Numbered from the stretch's first letter, positions 17,011-26,697 are shown. The stretch: 64,000 nucleotides of DNA from Bacillus pumilus (GCF_900186955.1 NZ_LT906438.1:1612001-1676000), one strand, 5' to 3'. A program made the numbers and translations. The notes: generated from the letters alone by a model not told the origin.

Positions 17011-17991
17011 ATGTTTGTTAAAGAACAAGAAAGCACGAGATATAAATTAGCACCACACGTTACGCTGGGTAAATTAGAAGACAGTTTGATTGGTTTAAAA
17101 GCGCAAACTGTCACCAAAATTGAAGGTGAAGGAATTATTGAATTTATTCAAGAAATTTCTAATCATCTCACGAAAGATAATGGGGTTTCAATTAAAGAGC
17201 TAGAGGAGAATTTTGAAATTGAGAGTGATCAATTAAAACATGTCCTCGAATTTTTAGTTGCGAATGGAATATGTGTTAAGACTGATATGAACTTTGATTT
17301 GACTGCGCTTTTGTCTTATGAAAGAGCCGGTGGCCAAGTATTGGTTGAAGATATACTAGATCGTTTAAAAACAGGGATTGTTGAAGTGATTGCGCAGGAT
17401 CACAATCCAGTTGCTGTAGAATTCATTCGTCATTTGCAAGAGGCAGGGCTACATGTAGTGCTTAAGGGAGAAATAACTAAGCAACCAAATATCAGGGTTG
17501 CTATTGGTAAATCTCATTTAGATCCGATTTTGGAAGAAATAAATGACCTAGCATTAGAAGACCATATACCTTGGTTAAGCATTGTGCCATATGATGGACA
17601 GACATCTTGGGTAGGTCCATTTTTCATACCACATCAATCAGCTTGTTTACATTGTTATAACCTTCGAAAATCAGCGAACTTTTCTGACGAAGTACTGCGT
17701 TCAGACTTAATGAAAATCAAACCTGTAAATCCTGAAAAGAAGCCGGTTTATCATATGCCGATTAATTTAGTTCAAATCGGGATTGCAAGTAATTTAATTC
17801 TAGAATGGCTCACTTTAAAAGATTACGCACCAAGTGCAACACCAGGTGGATTTACAACAATTAATTTAGATGATAAGGGAGTATCTGTTCATAATCATCG
17901 TGTTTATAGAGTACCAAGATGCCCTAAGTGTTCTCCAGCTGCAGATACCGGTTTTCCTCAAGTTTGGTTTCATGGTGAGGTGAAAAATTAA
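17011..17991 (+). CDS. pznC: PznC, TOMM cyclodehydratase C protein (E1-like, leader-binding)
   Basis: A 326-residue ThiF/E1-like partner protein of the azoline-forming complex. The N-terminal third (about 15-95) has the winged-helix features expected of a leader-peptide recognition element. The C-terminal part holds the zinc tetrad, Cys212-LH-Cys215 and Cys304-PK-Cys307. In such systems the C protein binds the precursor leader and activates the YcaO partner. AAAGGAGGAATA precedes ATG 17011. The stop is two bases before the pznD start, as expected for subunits made in fixed ratio. Confidence 0.92.
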   Translation: MFVKEQESTRYKLAPHVTLGKLEDSLIGLKAQTVTKIEGEGIIEFIQEISNHLTKDNGVSIKELEENFEIESDQLKHVLEFLVANGICVKTDMNFDLTALLSYERAGGQVLVEDILDRLKTGIVEVIAQDHNPVAVEFIRHLQEAGLHVVLKGEITKQPNIRVAIGKSHLDPILEEINDLALEDHIPWLSIVPYDGQTSWVGPFFIPHQSACLHCYNLRKSANFSDEVLRSDLMKIKPVNPEKKPVYHMPINLVQIGIASNLILEWLTLKDYAPSATPGGFTTINLDDKGVSVHNHRVYRVPRCPKCSPAADTGFPQVWFHGEVKN

Positions 17992-17993
17992 TT

Positions 17994-19340
17994 ATGGTTA
18001 ATAAATGGACAACATTAGAAGAGTCATGGGAGATACTTGACCAATTGGCGGATCCTTATGTTGGGATAGTCCGTAGAGAGTATAGAAAACTCAGAGACGT
18101 TGATGATATATGGGGTCATTCATATGGAGCGCATGGTACAGACAGCAATATTTTATTTGGAGTACCATCTAATTCTTATAATGGGGGAGGGTCTGCTAAT
18201 CCAGCAGCAGCCAGATTAGCAGCTATAGGTGAAACGGTAGAAAGATATAGTGCAGCTTATTTACCTTTAAACTCTGATGTAGTTTGTTTTGGAACACAAA
18301 AGGACTTAATCAATGAAAACAAATCAGTAATTGGCTTTGATAAGTGGGAAATGTATGCTGTCACCCAATATGAAGATCCGAATTTTCCTCATAATGTATG
18401 GAATGAAGATACAAAATTATGGTGGAGAAAAGGTCATATTGCTGAAAATAATGAAGAAGTTTGGACGCCTGCTCAATTAATTCATATTGCAAACTATACT
18501 GAGTGGCCAGGAGACCCAAATATTGGTCATGCAACTAGTAATGGACTAGCATGTGGTATTACATATCAAGAAGCGGCAATCTCAGGTTTATTTGAAACAA
18601 TTGAAAGAGATGCATTTATGCTTACTTGGTACAATAAGTTAAGTTTACCGCAGATCGATATTAATACTTCACCTAGATTAAAACATTTCTATGAACGATA
18701 TATTAAACCTACATCTCTTGATTTGCATTTAGTAGATATGACCGTTTTTTCTGGTGTACCTACTATTTTGGCAGTGATAAGAAATCCTCATACAGATTTA
18801 GCTCCATTTGCTATTGGCGCTGCCTCTGCTCATTCAATTGAAAGAGCATGTGAGAAAGCTGCAATAGAGGGAATGTATACAAGAACTTGGGTAAAAACAG
18901 AACAACGATTAGGGAATGCGCTAGTAGATGTAGATTATCATCGTGATATAAATAGTTTTGAAGATCATATTAAACTCTATGCTGGAACAGCTATTGTGAA
19001 AGAAGCTGATTTTTTAACTGCGAGTAAGAAATTAGTGGATGTTAATGATTATACACCGTTTGATGATGGTTCTCCAGATATCTTATGGACTAGTCTCGTC
19101 AGTCATTTATCAAAACAAGGATATCATGTAGCAACTTTTGATTTAACCAGTCCTGATATAAAAGATGCTGGTGCATATGTCGTAAAATCAATTATTCCTG
19201 GATATAAACCGATTGACGTTCTATATAGAGGTAGAATGTTGGGTGGAGAACGAATTTTAAAACATTCTTATCAATTAGGTTTAGTAGATAAACCTTTTAA
19301 ATTAGAAGAACTGAATCCAATTCCGCATCCATTTCCTTAA
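17994..19340 (+). CDS. pznD: PznD, YcaO-domain cyclodehydratase
   Basis: A 448-residue YcaO protein, the ATP-dependent enzyme that phosphorylates the backbone amide so that Cys, Ser and Thr cyclise to thiazolines and oxazolines. Nucleotide and magnesium-binding blocks are visible: AARLAAIGETVERYSA (Glu80, Glu83), the ISGLFETIERDAFMLTW segment, and ERACEKAAIEGMYTR. The C-terminus is the proline-rich IPHPFP typical of azoline-forming YcaO proteins. It follows pznC after two bases and precedes pznB by 24, all consistent with one CDB complex. Confidence 0.96.
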   Translation: MVNKWTTLEESWEILDQLADPYVGIVRREYRKLRDVDDIWGHSYGAHGTDSNILFGVPSNSYNGGGSANPAAARLAAIGETVERYSAAYLPLNSDVVCFGTQKDLINENKSVIGFDKWEMYAVTQYEDPNFPHNVWNEDTKLWWRKGHIAENNEEVWTPAQLIHIANYTEWPGDPNIGHATSNGLACGITYQEAAISGLFETIERDAFMLTWYNKLSLPQIDINTSPRLKHFYERYIKPTSLDLHLVDMTVFSGVPTILAVIRNPHTDLAPFAIGAASAHSIERACEKAAIEGMYTRTWVKTEQRLGNALVDVDYHRDINSFEDHIKLYAGTAIVKEADFLTASKKLVDVNDYTPFDDGSPDILWTSLVSHLSKQGYHVATFDLTSPDIKDAGAYVVKSIIPGYKPIDVLYRGRMLGGERILKHSYQLGLVDKPFKLEELNPIPHPFP

Positions 19341-19364
19341 TATCGTAGAAAGGTGATTAAATAT

Positions 19365-20174
19365 ATGAATAGTATTGAAAGACATGCTACTAATTTGGCT
19401 GATGTTGTGTATGGAAACGAAGCATTACGGTTTGATGATCCTTCTGAAAATTGGTTTGAAGCAACAAAAATCTATAGAGGTTCAATGGCATGGGACGCAC
19501 CTGGTGTTGCAGGACTGCTTCGATCTCAAACTTTGCAAAAGATTGCTACACATGCAAGTAAAAGATTTGATGACCTACCATTAATTTCACTACCTAAACC
19601 ATTAAATACAAATATATCTTTAGACGATGTCATTAAGGGACGAAGAAGTGCAGATTATTTTAGCGGGGGGAGTGTTTCATTAGAACAACTCTCAACAGTT
19701 TTACAGAAGAGTTATGGATTGGTAGAGCGTAAAGAAGGACCTAGACGTCCTATACCATCTGGTGGTGCGCTCTATCCTCTAGATCTATATATTGTAGCCA
19801 ATAAAGTGGATACTTTAGACAAAGGTGTTTATCATTTCGATCCGTATAGAAGAGGATTGACTAAAATGGGTGATTACTCCGAAAAAGAATTTGAGAAAAT
19901 AATGTTACAAGAAGAATCAGTTCAAGATTTTGCATTTGCTATAGTCATTTCAGCTAATTTTTGGCGTTCTCGATTTAAGTATGGACATCGTTCTTATCGC
20001 TTTGTTTTTATGGAGGCAGGACATGTCATGCAAAATATGATCATGCTATCTACTGCACAGAAGATTAATAGTCGACCGTTCGGAGGGTTTATCGATGATG
20101 AGTTGATGGAATTGATCTGTGGATTTAATGGGGTAGATGATGCCCCAATTTATACATTGATTGCGGGTACTTAA
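19365..20174 (+). CDS. pznB: PznB, SagB-type FMN dehydrogenase
   Basis: A 269-residue nitroreductase-fold protein of the SagB/ThcOx family, which oxidises azolines to azoles using FMN. Recognisable blocks are GRRSADYFSGGSVSLEQL, RRPIPSGGALYPLDLYIV and YRFVFMEAGHVMQNM. ATG 19365 is chosen because GAAAGGTGA lies eight bases upstream; the in-frame GTG 19353 falls inside that site. It sits directly after the cyclodehydratase genes, as expected for the third enzyme of the heterocycle synthetase. Confidence 0.93.
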   Translation: MNSIERHATNLADVVYGNEALRFDDPSENWFEATKIYRGSMAWDAPGVAGLLRSQTLQKIATHASKRFDDLPLISLPKPLNTNISLDDVIKGRRSADYFSGGSVSLEQLSTVLQKSYGLVERKEGPRRPIPSGGALYPLDLYIVANKVDTLDKGVYHFDPYRRGLTKMGDYSEKEFEKIMLQEESVQDFAFAIVISANFWRSRFKYGHRSYRFVFMEAGHVMQNMIMLSTAQKINSRPFGGFIDDELMELICGFNGVDDAPIYTLIAGT

Positions 20175-20178
20175 ATAA

Positions 20179-20850
20179 ATGATTTCAATCATAGCAGCTT
20201 TAGGGATCCTCATTCACTTTTTGGGTCCCTTAAGTTCTAAAATGGTTGTCAAAATCATGAGAGATAAATCAACAGCCAATCGAAGGCTAACAACATATAT
20301 CACACCTCAGAGGAGCTATGATGGACTCACCATTATCGGAGCTTCTATATGCTGTGGTGCGCTTTCTCAAGAACTCTTTGTTGAAGTCTCCAATAGTAAA
20401 AATGTATTTGGTATTTTATTTTTCTTTTTGTTAGGAGTACTTTTACCATCAGTGCTATGGAAAATAAAAAACAAAGTGATTGTATTTAAAGGTAGATATG
20501 CTGTCAATGTTGATTCAATCGTTTTTCTTCCATTGACTGCTCTATCAGAAGAAGTAATTTGGCGCTTTATTCTTCCGGCTTTATTAATGAATTTATGGGA
20601 ATCTATTGCAATATCAATCTGTGTAAGTTCGATAGGATTTATATTGCTGCATATACCATTAGGCGGTGCTAAGTCAACTGCTTATATGTCTCTTTTTACA
20701 TTAATTACAGTTATTTCATACTTTGCATTTGGGATTTTAGCAGCGATAGCATTTCATATTTCTCATAATTTGTTCATTCATTTTTTTCACCCTCTCAAAG
20801 TAAAGGAATTCAAAACGAAACCTCCCGTATTATCTGAAACTGACTGGTGA
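20179..20850 (+). CDS. pznE: PznE, CAAX-type (CPBP) membrane protease, candidate leader peptidase
   Basis: A 223-residue membrane protein of the CPBP intramembrane metalloprotease family. Signature motifs: EExxxR (Glu124-Glu125...Arg129), FxxxH (Phe154...His158) and HxxxN-type AFHISHN (His193, Asn197), within several hydrophobic helices. In plantazolicin clusters this gene is the proposed protease that removes the leader after Ala-Ala, freeing the core Arg for methylation. It starts four bases after pznB with no strong ribosome binding site of its own, suggesting coupled translation. An immunity role is the alternative, since CPBP proteins serve this in other bacteriocin systems. Confidence 0.87.
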   Translation: MISIIAALGILIHFLGPLSSKMVVKIMRDKSTANRRLTTYITPQRSYDGLTIIGASICCGALSQELFVEVSNSKNVFGILFFFLLGVLLPSVLWKIKNKVIVFKGRYAVNVDSIVFLPLTALSEEVIWRFILPALLMNLWESIAISICVSSIGFILLHIPLGGAKSTAYMSLFTLITVISYFAFGILAAIAFHISHNLFIHFFHPLKVKEFKTKPPVLSETDW

Positions 20851-20878
20851 GGCTTTTATAAAGGTGGTAAACCCTGTG

Positions 20879-21682
20879 ATGATACAAGAAAAAATCAAAG
20901 AGCTTGAAGTAAAAAGAGCTCTGGCTCAGTCATGGTTTTCGGATCCAGATAAAAGAAAAATAAGTTCAAATTATGATAATAGAGAAACACCATTTACTCG
21001 ATTTCTATCAGCTGAAACTTTCACTTCTTATTATCAACTAACATTCAAAAAAACACCTGTCTCTATTTTAGATATAGGATGTGGACAAGGTCAGATGCTT
21101 GAGTATATATCTAAGCAATTACCTCTAGCTGATTTGACTGGGATTGATTCATCTGAAGAAGCCATACATTGTGCAAATAAATTAAATATAAAAGCCAATT
21201 TTATTTGTACAGATATAAAAAATTTTTCATCACATGCTAAAATTTATGATGTGATTTTAATACATCTGTGTTTTGGGCTATTTGAAAATCCGATCGAATT
21301 ATTAGAACAGTTACTTCCTTATTTATCAAATGAATCTATGATTTATATTGTTGATTTAAATCGAGATAGTATAGAAAGTGGATTGAGTTCAGTTCAGAGC
21401 AAAGAAGAAGAACTGTATATATATGATCAATATCATGCCTCGTTGACATTATCTGAGTTTGAACAGTTACTCACCTATATTACCAAACCGAGAGAAGATA
21501 TGATGTATAAGATTGGTACTTCTATAATTGGAGGATTTAGCCCATTTAGTATGGAATTTTTATCGTTAATAGGAAATGGAAATTTACAACAAACGTTAAG
21601 ACAGGCTCCAGATCAATATAGCAGTTCAACGCAGAAAGTACCTGTACTTTTACATGCGTGGCTTATTAAAAATTCTGGCTAA
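20879..21682 (+). CDS. pznL: PznL, SAM-dependent N-alpha methyltransferase
   Basis: A 267-residue class I methyltransferase with the SAM-binding motif ILDIGCGQGQML (about 63-74) and the acidic motif LTGIDSSEEA. It dimethylates the alpha-amine of the N-terminal Arg of processed plantazolicin. The B. pumilus homologue BpumL has been studied structurally. AAAGGTGG at 20860-20867 fits GTG 20876 or ATG 20879; GTG 20864 is too close. It ends the operon; no clear terminator was recognised after it. Confidence 0.93.
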   Translation: MIQEKIKELEVKRALAQSWFSDPDKRKISSNYDNRETPFTRFLSAETFTSYYQLTFKKTPVSILDIGCGQGQMLEYISKQLPLADLTGIDSSEEAIHCANKLNIKANFICTDIKNFSSHAKIYDVILIHLCFGLFENPIELLEQLLPYLSNESMIYIVDLNRDSIESGLSSVQSKEEELYIYDQYHASLTLSEFEQLLTYITKPREDMMYKIGTSIIGGFSPFSMEFLSLIGNGNLQQTLRQAPDQYSSSTQKVPVLLHAWLIKNSG

Positions 21683-22113
21683 ATAACTCCATCTAAACAT
21701 GGTCCTTTCTTTATGTGTAATGTTAAGGTTATCAGTACAGTATTCCGCCTACTCTCCCATGGAGTTCAATGTGAATTTTTTCTCAATTTTATTCGCTAGA
21801 AACAAGTTGGAAGGGTTTTCTTTGAAATGAGGGAGCAAAGGCAAAGCGATTAAAATGGAAGCCTGCTTATTTCTTTAACATTTACACTCTTTTCTTCTAT
21901 ATTAAATATCAACCATTCTGTTTAATACAAAATGCTTTTTCGACATAAAAATGATTTAGTGCAGATGGAGATCATCTTTCATAGGGAGTTCTGTTCTTCG
22001 CCCATAGTATACAGCTGCGATTATCACCAGCCCGTTCTGTTCATATTGGCATATATAATAAAGGAAGAGAGAGGTATGATTGGTTTAAAGTAAACGATTT
22101 ACGAGTACCTGTT
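21683..22113. other. Non-coding stretch between the plantazolicin cluster and the rimP promoter
   Basis: About 430 bases without a gene I can support. Every frame is broken by frequent stops. Base composition returns towards that of the backbone over its right part. A 42-codon minus-strand frame around 21960-22095 lacks a start codon and may be a fragment of a lost gene; I do not recognise it. Confidence 0.5.
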
Positions 22114-22134
22114 ATAAGGAAGAACTTCATTTGC
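22114..22134 (+). repeat. Right copy of the direct repeat bracketing the plantazolicin island
   Basis: ATAAGGAA-GAA-CTTCATTTGC: identical to 11519-11536 apart from the extra GAA. Its last four bases are the beginning of the rimP promoter -35, so the functional promoter lies with this copy. Confidence 0.5.
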
Positions 22135-22159
22135 ATAAAAAAATTGGATATGGTATAGT
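22131..22159 (+). promoter_or_regulatory. Sigma-A promoter of the rimP-nusA-infB operon
   Basis: TTGCAT at 22131-22136, 17 bases, TATAGT at 22154-22159. The predicted leader of about 175 bases contains two terminator-like hairpins. Confidence 0.75.
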
Positions 22160-22189
22160 TTTTATGGAAATGCTAACGATTACCGAGAC

Positions 22190-22213
22190 AAGAGTGGGGA
22201 AACCCGCTCTTTT
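22190..22213 (+). promoter_or_regulatory. First leader hairpin of the rimP operon
   Basis: AAGAGTGGG at 22190-22198 pairs with CCCGCTCTT at 22203-22211 (one G-T pair) around GAAA, ending in a short T run. It may be an early pausing or terminator element of the attenuation leader. Confidence 0.6.
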
Positions 22214-22264
22214 GTATTGAACAGGCAATTTTTGTCTCGACATTATTCATCCGTTTTCTGCTCC

Positions 22265-22290
22265 CCCTGCTCACATAAAGCAGGGTTTTT
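22265..22290 (+). terminator. Leader terminator (attenuator) before rimP
   Basis: CCCTGCT at 22265-22271 pairs perfectly with AGCAGGG at 22279-22285, followed by TTTTT, 50 bases before the rimP start. In B. subtilis NusA is reported to autoregulate this operon through termination in the leader; this element is placed to serve that. Confidence 0.8.
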
Positions 22291-22340
22291 ATGCAGAATG
22301 ATTGATAAGAGCGTTTATCGAAAGCACAAGGAGGAAGAGA

Positions 22341-22814
22341 ATGAGCAAAAAAGTAGTGGATGTCGTAAGCGAAATGGTACAGCCAATTTTAGATGGCTTA
22401 CAGCTTGAACTCGTTGATGTTGAATTTGTCAAAGAGGGTCAAAACTGGTTCCTTCGCGTGTTTATTGACTCTGATAAAGGCGTCGATATCGAAGAATGTG
22501 CCAAAGTGAGCGAAGCCTTGAGCGAAAAGCTTGATGAGGCAGATCCGATTAGCCAAAACTACTTTCTTGAAGTGTCCTCTCCTGGAGCGGAGCGCCCATT
22601 AAAGAAAAAAGCTGATTTTGAAAAAGCACTTGGAAAAAATGTTTTCATGAAAACATATGAACCAATTGATGGTGAAAAAGCATTTGAAGGTGAGCTTACA
22701 AGCTTTGATGGTGAGATTGCAACAGTGACAGTGAAGATCAAGACAAGAAAGAAAGAGATCAATATTCCATACGAAAAAATAGCTAACGCAAGATTAGCAG
22801 TTTCGTTCAATTAA
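22341..22814 (+). CDS. rimP: Ribosome maturation factor RimP
   Basis: A 157-residue RimP/YlxS protein needed for maturation of the 30S subunit. Typical segments are [20 protein letters not shown], the [18 protein letters not shown] helix and [14 protein letters not shown], followed by an SH3-like C-terminal domain. ATG 22341 has AAGGAGGAAG just upstream; a longer frame from 22302 would start before that site and gives an atypical basic extension. First gene of the nusA-infB operon. Length agrees with B. subtilis (about 156). Confidence 0.97.
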   Translation: MSKKVVDVVSEMVQPILDGLQLELVDVEFVKEGQNWFLRVFIDSDKGVDIEECAKVSEALSEKLDEADPISQNYFLEVSSPGAERPLKKKADFEKALGKNVFMKTYEPIDGEKAFEGELTSFDGEIATVTVKIKTRKKEINIPYEKIANARLAVSFN

Positions 22815-22846
22815 CCTTTTCATTGATATAAGGGGGAACCATAAAA

Positions 22847-23962
22847 ATGAGTAGTGAGTTGTTAGATGCCCTGACTGTTCTCGAGAAAGAGAAGGGTATT
22901 AGTAAAGAAATTATTATTGAAGCGATAGAAGCTGCACTCATTTCTGCATATAAGCGTAACTTTAATCAAGCGCAAAATGTTCGTGTTGATTTAAACCGCG
23001 AAACGGGAACAATTCGCGTATTTGCAAGAAAAGATGTTGTAGATGAAGTGTATGATTCTCGCCTTGAAATCTCTGTAGATGATGCAGCCAATATGAACCC
23101 GAATTACATGGTAGGTGACGTCGTTGAAATTGAAGTCACGCCAAAAGATTTCGGACGCATTGCAGCTCAGACTGCGAAACAAGTGGTGACGCAGCGAGTG
23201 AGAGAAGCAGAGCGAGGTGTGATCTACACTGAGTTTATCGATCGCGAGGAAGACATTATGACGGGAATCGTTCAGCGAATTGACAGTAAATTCATTTACG
23301 TGTCACTTGGCAAAATCGAAGCCCTTCTTCCGGTCAACGAACAAATGCCAAATGAGGACTACAAACCACATGACCGTATTAAGGTGTTTATTACAAAAGT
23401 CGAAAAAACAACAAAAGGACCACAAATTTATGTGTCTAGAACACATCCAGGTCTTTTAAAGCGTTTATTTGAAATTGAAGTGCCAGAAATTTATGATGGT
23501 ACTGTAGAGCTTAAATCGGTTGCTAGAGAAGCTGGGGACCGTTCTAAAATCTCTGTTCGTACGGATGATCCTGATGTTGACCCAGTTGGTTCTTGTGTTG
23601 GACCAAAAGGCCAGCGTGTACAAGCAATTGTCAACGAGCTAAAAGGCGAAAAAATTGACATTGTCCATTGGTCTAATGACCCGGTTGAATTTGTTGCCAA
23701 TGCATTAAGTCCATCAAAAGTACTTGATGTTATTGTGAATGAAGAAGATAAGGCGACAACAGTCATTGTCCCTGATTATCAGCTGTCGTTAGCCATTGGT
23801 AAAAGAGGTCAAAATGCTCGTCTTGCAGCAAAGCTGACTAGCTGGAAAATTGACATTAAAAGCGAAACAGATGCAAGGGAACTCGGTATTTTCCCAAGAA
23901 CTGAAGACTCTGAATCTCTTTTCTTAGAGGCTGAACCAGTAGCTGAGGAATCTGACGAATAA
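22847..23962 (+). CDS. nusA: Transcription termination/antitermination factor NusA
   Basis: A 371-residue NusA, same size as B. subtilis. An N-terminal RNA-polymerase-binding domain (1-125) is followed by an S1 domain (about 135-200) and two KH domains, with GPKGQRVQAIVNEL and GKRGQNARLAAKLTSW as the GXXG loops. There is an acidic C-terminal tail and no extra acidic repeats, as usual in Firmicutes. It stimulates pausing and intrinsic termination and probably feeds back on the leader hairpins of its own operon. Confidence 0.98.
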   Translation: MSSELLDALTVLEKEKGISKEIIIEAIEAALISAYKRNFNQAQNVRVDLNRETGTIRVFARKDVVDEVYDSRLEISVDDAANMNPNYMVGDVVEIEVTPKDFGRIAAQTAKQVVTQRVREAERGVIYTEFIDREEDIMTGIVQRIDSKFIYVSLGKIEALLPVNEQMPNEDYKPHDRIKVFITKVEKTTKGPQIYVSRTHPGLLKRLFEIEVPEIYDGTVELKSVAREAGDRSKISVRTDDPDVDPVGSCVGPKGQRVQAIVNELKGEKIDIVHWSNDPVEFVANALSPSKVLDVIVNEEDKATTVIVPDYQLSLAIGKRGQNARLAAKLTSWKIDIKSETDARELGIFPRTEDSESLFLEAEPVAEESDE

Positions 23963-23977
23963 GAGGTGATGTAAAAG

Positions 23978-24262
23978 GTGAATAGCCGAAAAAAAATCCC
24001 GCTTAGAAAATGTGTCGTGACGGGAGAAATGAAACCAAAGAAAGAACTGATCCGTGTTGTTCGTTCTAAAGAAGGTGAAGTGTCTGTTGACGCAACCGGA
24101 AAAAAGAACGGACGCGGAGCTTACCTTTCTCTCGATAAAGAAACCATTCTTGCGGCAAAGAACAAACGCAGTTTACAGCAGCAATTTCAGACACAGATTG
24201 ACGAACACATATTTGAAGAATTACTAGAACTAGCTGAAAAGGTGAAAAAACCAAATGACTGA
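23978..24262 (+). CDS. rnpM: RNase P modulator RnpM (YlxR)
   Basis: A 94-residue DUF448 protein with the family motif [20 protein letters not shown] and [10 protein letters not shown]. It is an RNA-binding protein reported to modulate RNase P in B. subtilis. Start GTG 23978 follows AGAGGTGA. It overlaps rplGA by eight bases, in the conserved nusA-ylxR-ylxQ-infB order. Confidence 0.95.
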   Translation: MNSRKKIPLRKCVVTGEMKPKKELIRVVRSKEGEVSVDATGKKNGRGAYLSLDKETILAAKNKRSLQQQFQTQIDEHIFEELLELAEKVKKPND

Positions 24263-24557
24263 TTCTAAGTGGTATCCTTTGCTTGGTCTAGCAAATCGAG
24301 CTCGTAAAGTCGTGTCAGGAGAAGATCTTGTGATCAAAGAAGTTAGACATGCGCGTGCTAAGCTGGTTCTTCTTGCAGCAGATGCCTCACCGAACACAGA
24401 GAAAAAGGTATCTGACAAATGCAAATTTTATAATGTTCCGGTTAGAAAAATTGAAGACCGTTCCGTTCTCGGACGTTCTATTGGGAAAGAAGCTCGCGTA
24501 GTTGTCGCTGTCACTGACCAAGGCTTCGCTAAGAAGCTTATAAGCTTGCTCGATTAA
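24255..24557 (+). CDS. rplGA: L7Ae-family K-turn RNA-binding protein (YlxQ)
   Basis: A 100-residue L7Ae/L30e-fold protein with [20 protein letters not shown] and [12 protein letters not shown], the kink-turn-binding region. The precise role in Bacillus is unsettled; it may bind kink-turns in RNase P or ribosomal RNA. It overlaps the preceding gene and is 19 bases before infB. Confidence 0.95.
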   Translation: MTDSKWYPLLGLANRARKVVSGEDLVIKEVRHARAKLVLLAADASPNTEKKVSDKCKFYNVPVRKIEDRSVLGRSIGKEARVVVAVTDQGFAKKLISLLD

Positions 24558-24576
24558 TTTATTTGGGGGTGAACGA

Positions 24577-26697
24577 ATGGCTAAAGTGAGAGTATATGAA
24601 TACGCAAAAGCCATAGATGTTTCAAGTAAAGATATTATAGCAGCGCTTAAGGATATGAATGTGGAAGTGAACAACCACATGGCGACGCTTGAAGACGACA
24701 CTGTGAAAAAGCTAGACGCTATCTATAAAAAAGCCAAAGCAAAAGAGACAACTAACGAGAAACCCGCAGAACAAAAAAAACAATCATCTAACAAAAACAA
24801 TGATAGAAAGAAGAATGACGTGCAGAATAATCAATTTAATAAAAACAAAAAAAACAACAACCAAAACAAAAACAAAAATAAACGCGGTGGGAATAACAAA
24901 TCGCAGCATCAACAAGCTAGACCTGTGAAGCCTAAGAAAGAGCTTCCTGAAAAAATTGAATTTACAAATTCAATGACAGTCGGCCAGCTGGCTGAAGAGC
25001 TTGGAAAAGAAACAGCTGAAATTATCAAAAAGCTGATGATGCTTGGTGTAATGGCAACCATTAACCAAGAGCTGGATAAAGATACAGTTGAACTAATCGC
25101 TTCTGAATATGGCGTTCCAGTAGAGGAAGTCATTATTTTAGAAGAAACTGAACTTGAAAAGTATGAAGTGGAAGATAAAGAAGAAGATATGCAAGTACGC
25201 CCTCCAGTTGTGACGATCATGGGACACGTTGACCACGGGAAAACAACGCTTCTTGACAGCATTCGTAAGACGAAAGTCGTTGAAGGCGAAGCTGGTGGAA
25301 TCACGCAGCATATCGGTGCATACCAAATTGAAGAAAACGGCAAGAAAATCACGTTCCTTGATACACCTGGACACGCAGCCTTTACAATGATGCGTGCACG
25401 TGGTGCCGAGGTAACGGATACAACCATTCTAGTCGTGGCAGCAGATGATGGTGTGATGCCGCAAACGGTAGAAGCTATTAACCATGCGAAAGCAGCAGAA
25501 GTGCCAATCATTGTTGCTGTCAACAAAATTGACAAACCAACAGCGAACCCTGACCGTGTGATGCAGGAATTAACGGAGCATGGTCTAGTACCAGAAGCTT
25601 GGGGCGGCGAAACGATCTTCGTTCCTCTATCTGCAAAAACAGGTGAAGGCATTGACGAATTGATCGAAATGATCCTTCTTGTCAGCGAAGTTGGAGAACT
25701 GAAAGCCAACCCAAATCGTGCGGCAAAAGGGACTGTTATCGAGGCTGAGCTTGATAAAGGAAGAGGGTCAGTTGCAACCCTTCTTGTTCAAACTGGTACG
25801 CTTCAAGTAGGTGACCCAATCGTTGTCGGAAATACATTTGGGCGCGTTCGTGCAATGGTCAATGACATCGGACGCCGCGTGAAAACAGCAGGACCATCTA
25901 CACCTGTTGAAATCACTGGTTTAAACGATGTACCAAATGCAGGGGATCAGTTCCTCGTATTCAAAGATGAAAAAACAGCTCGTCAAGTAGGTGAGGCGCG
26001 TGCTTCGAAACAGCTTGATGAACAGCGTTCAGACAAAGCGAAATTATCTCTAGATGACCTATTTGAGCAAATCAAACAAGGTGAAGTGAAAGATATCAAC
26101 TTGATCGTGAAAGCAGACGTACAAGGTTCTGCTGAAGCACTGACGGCCGCTCTTCAAAAAATTGAAGTAGAAGGCGTAAAAGTGAAAATCATCCATACGG
26201 GTGTTGGAGCGATTACAGAATCTGATATTATTTTAGCAAGTGCTTCTAATGCGATCGTGATCGGATTTAACGTACGTCCTGATGGAAACGCGAAGAGCAC
26301 AGCTGAAACAGAAAACGTAGATATCCGCTTACACCGCATTATTTATAAAGTCATCGATGAAATTGAAGCGGCGATGAAAGGAATGCTTGACCCTGAATAT
26401 GAAGAAAAAGTCATCGGTCAAGTTGAAGTTCGTCAAACGTTCAAAGTATCTAAAATCGGTACAATTGCTGGTGGTTATGTCACTGAAGGAACCATCACAA
26501 GAGATAGTGGTATCCGCTTAATTCGTGACGGCGTCGTTATTTTTGAAGGCGAAGTCGACGTATTAAAACGATTCAAAGATGACGTGAAAGAAGTTTCACA
26601 AGGTTATGAATGTGGTATTACCATTAAGAAATACAATGATATCCGTGAAGGCGATGTTCTGGAATCATTTGTTATGCAAGAAATCGAAAGAAAATGA
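24577..26697 (+). CDS. infB: Translation initiation factor IF-2
   Basis: A 706-residue GTPase that brings initiator tRNA to the ribosome. The N-terminal IF2N module is followed by a long Lys/Asn-rich linker (about 55-125), a second IF2N module, then the G domain with [16 protein letters not shown] and NKIDKP, and the two IF2 C-terminal beta barrels. An internal in-frame start could give a shorter form as in B. subtilis. It overlaps ylxP by four bases. Confidence 0.98.
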   Translation: MAKVRVYEYAKAIDVSSKDIIAALKDMNVEVNNHMATLEDDTVKKLDAIYKKAKAKETTNEKPAEQKKQSSNKNNDRKKNDVQNNQFNKNKKNNNQNKNKNKRGGNNKSQHQQARPVKPKKELPEKIEFTNSMTVGQLAEELGKETAEIIKKLMMLGVMATINQELDKDTVELIASEYGVPVEEVIILEETELEKYEVEDKEEDMQVRPPVVTIMGHVDHGKTTLLDSIRKTKVVEGEAGGITQHIGAYQIEENGKKITFLDTPGHAAFTMMRARGAEVTDTTILVVAADDGVMPQTVEAINHAKAAEVPIIVAVNKIDKPTANPDRVMQELTEHGLVPEAWGGETIFVPLSAKTGEGIDELIEMILLVSEVGELKANPNRAAKGTVIEAELDKGRGSVATLLVQTGTLQVGDPIVVGNTFGRVRAMVNDIGRRVKTAGPSTPVEITGLNDVPNAGDQFLVFKDEKTARQVGEARASKQLDEQRSDKAKLSLDDLFEQIKQGEVKDINLIVKADVQGSAEALTAALQKIEVEGVKVKIIHTGVGAITESDIILASASNAIVIGFNVRPDGNAKSTAETENVDIRLHRIIYKVIDEIEAAMKGMLDPEYEEKVIGQVEVRQTFKVSKIGTIAGGYVTEGTITRDSGIRLIRDGVVIFEGEVDVLKRFKDDVKEVSQGYECGITIKKYNDIREGDVLESFVMQEIERK

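Noticed and set aside
21960..22095. Minus-strand open stretch reading YEQNGLVIIAAVYYGRR
   Set aside because: It has no start codon or ribosome binding site, is only about 42 codons long, and I cannot place it in a family. Perhaps a relic.
24777..24910. Lys/Asn/Gln-rich repetitive segment in infB
   Set aside because: It looks like an inserted repeat but is the normal low-complexity linker of Bacillus IF-2.
24909..25709. A 266-codon minus-strand frame inside infB
   Set aside because: It is the antisense of a highly conserved gene, rich in Ser and with no family resemblance; an artefact of infB codon use.
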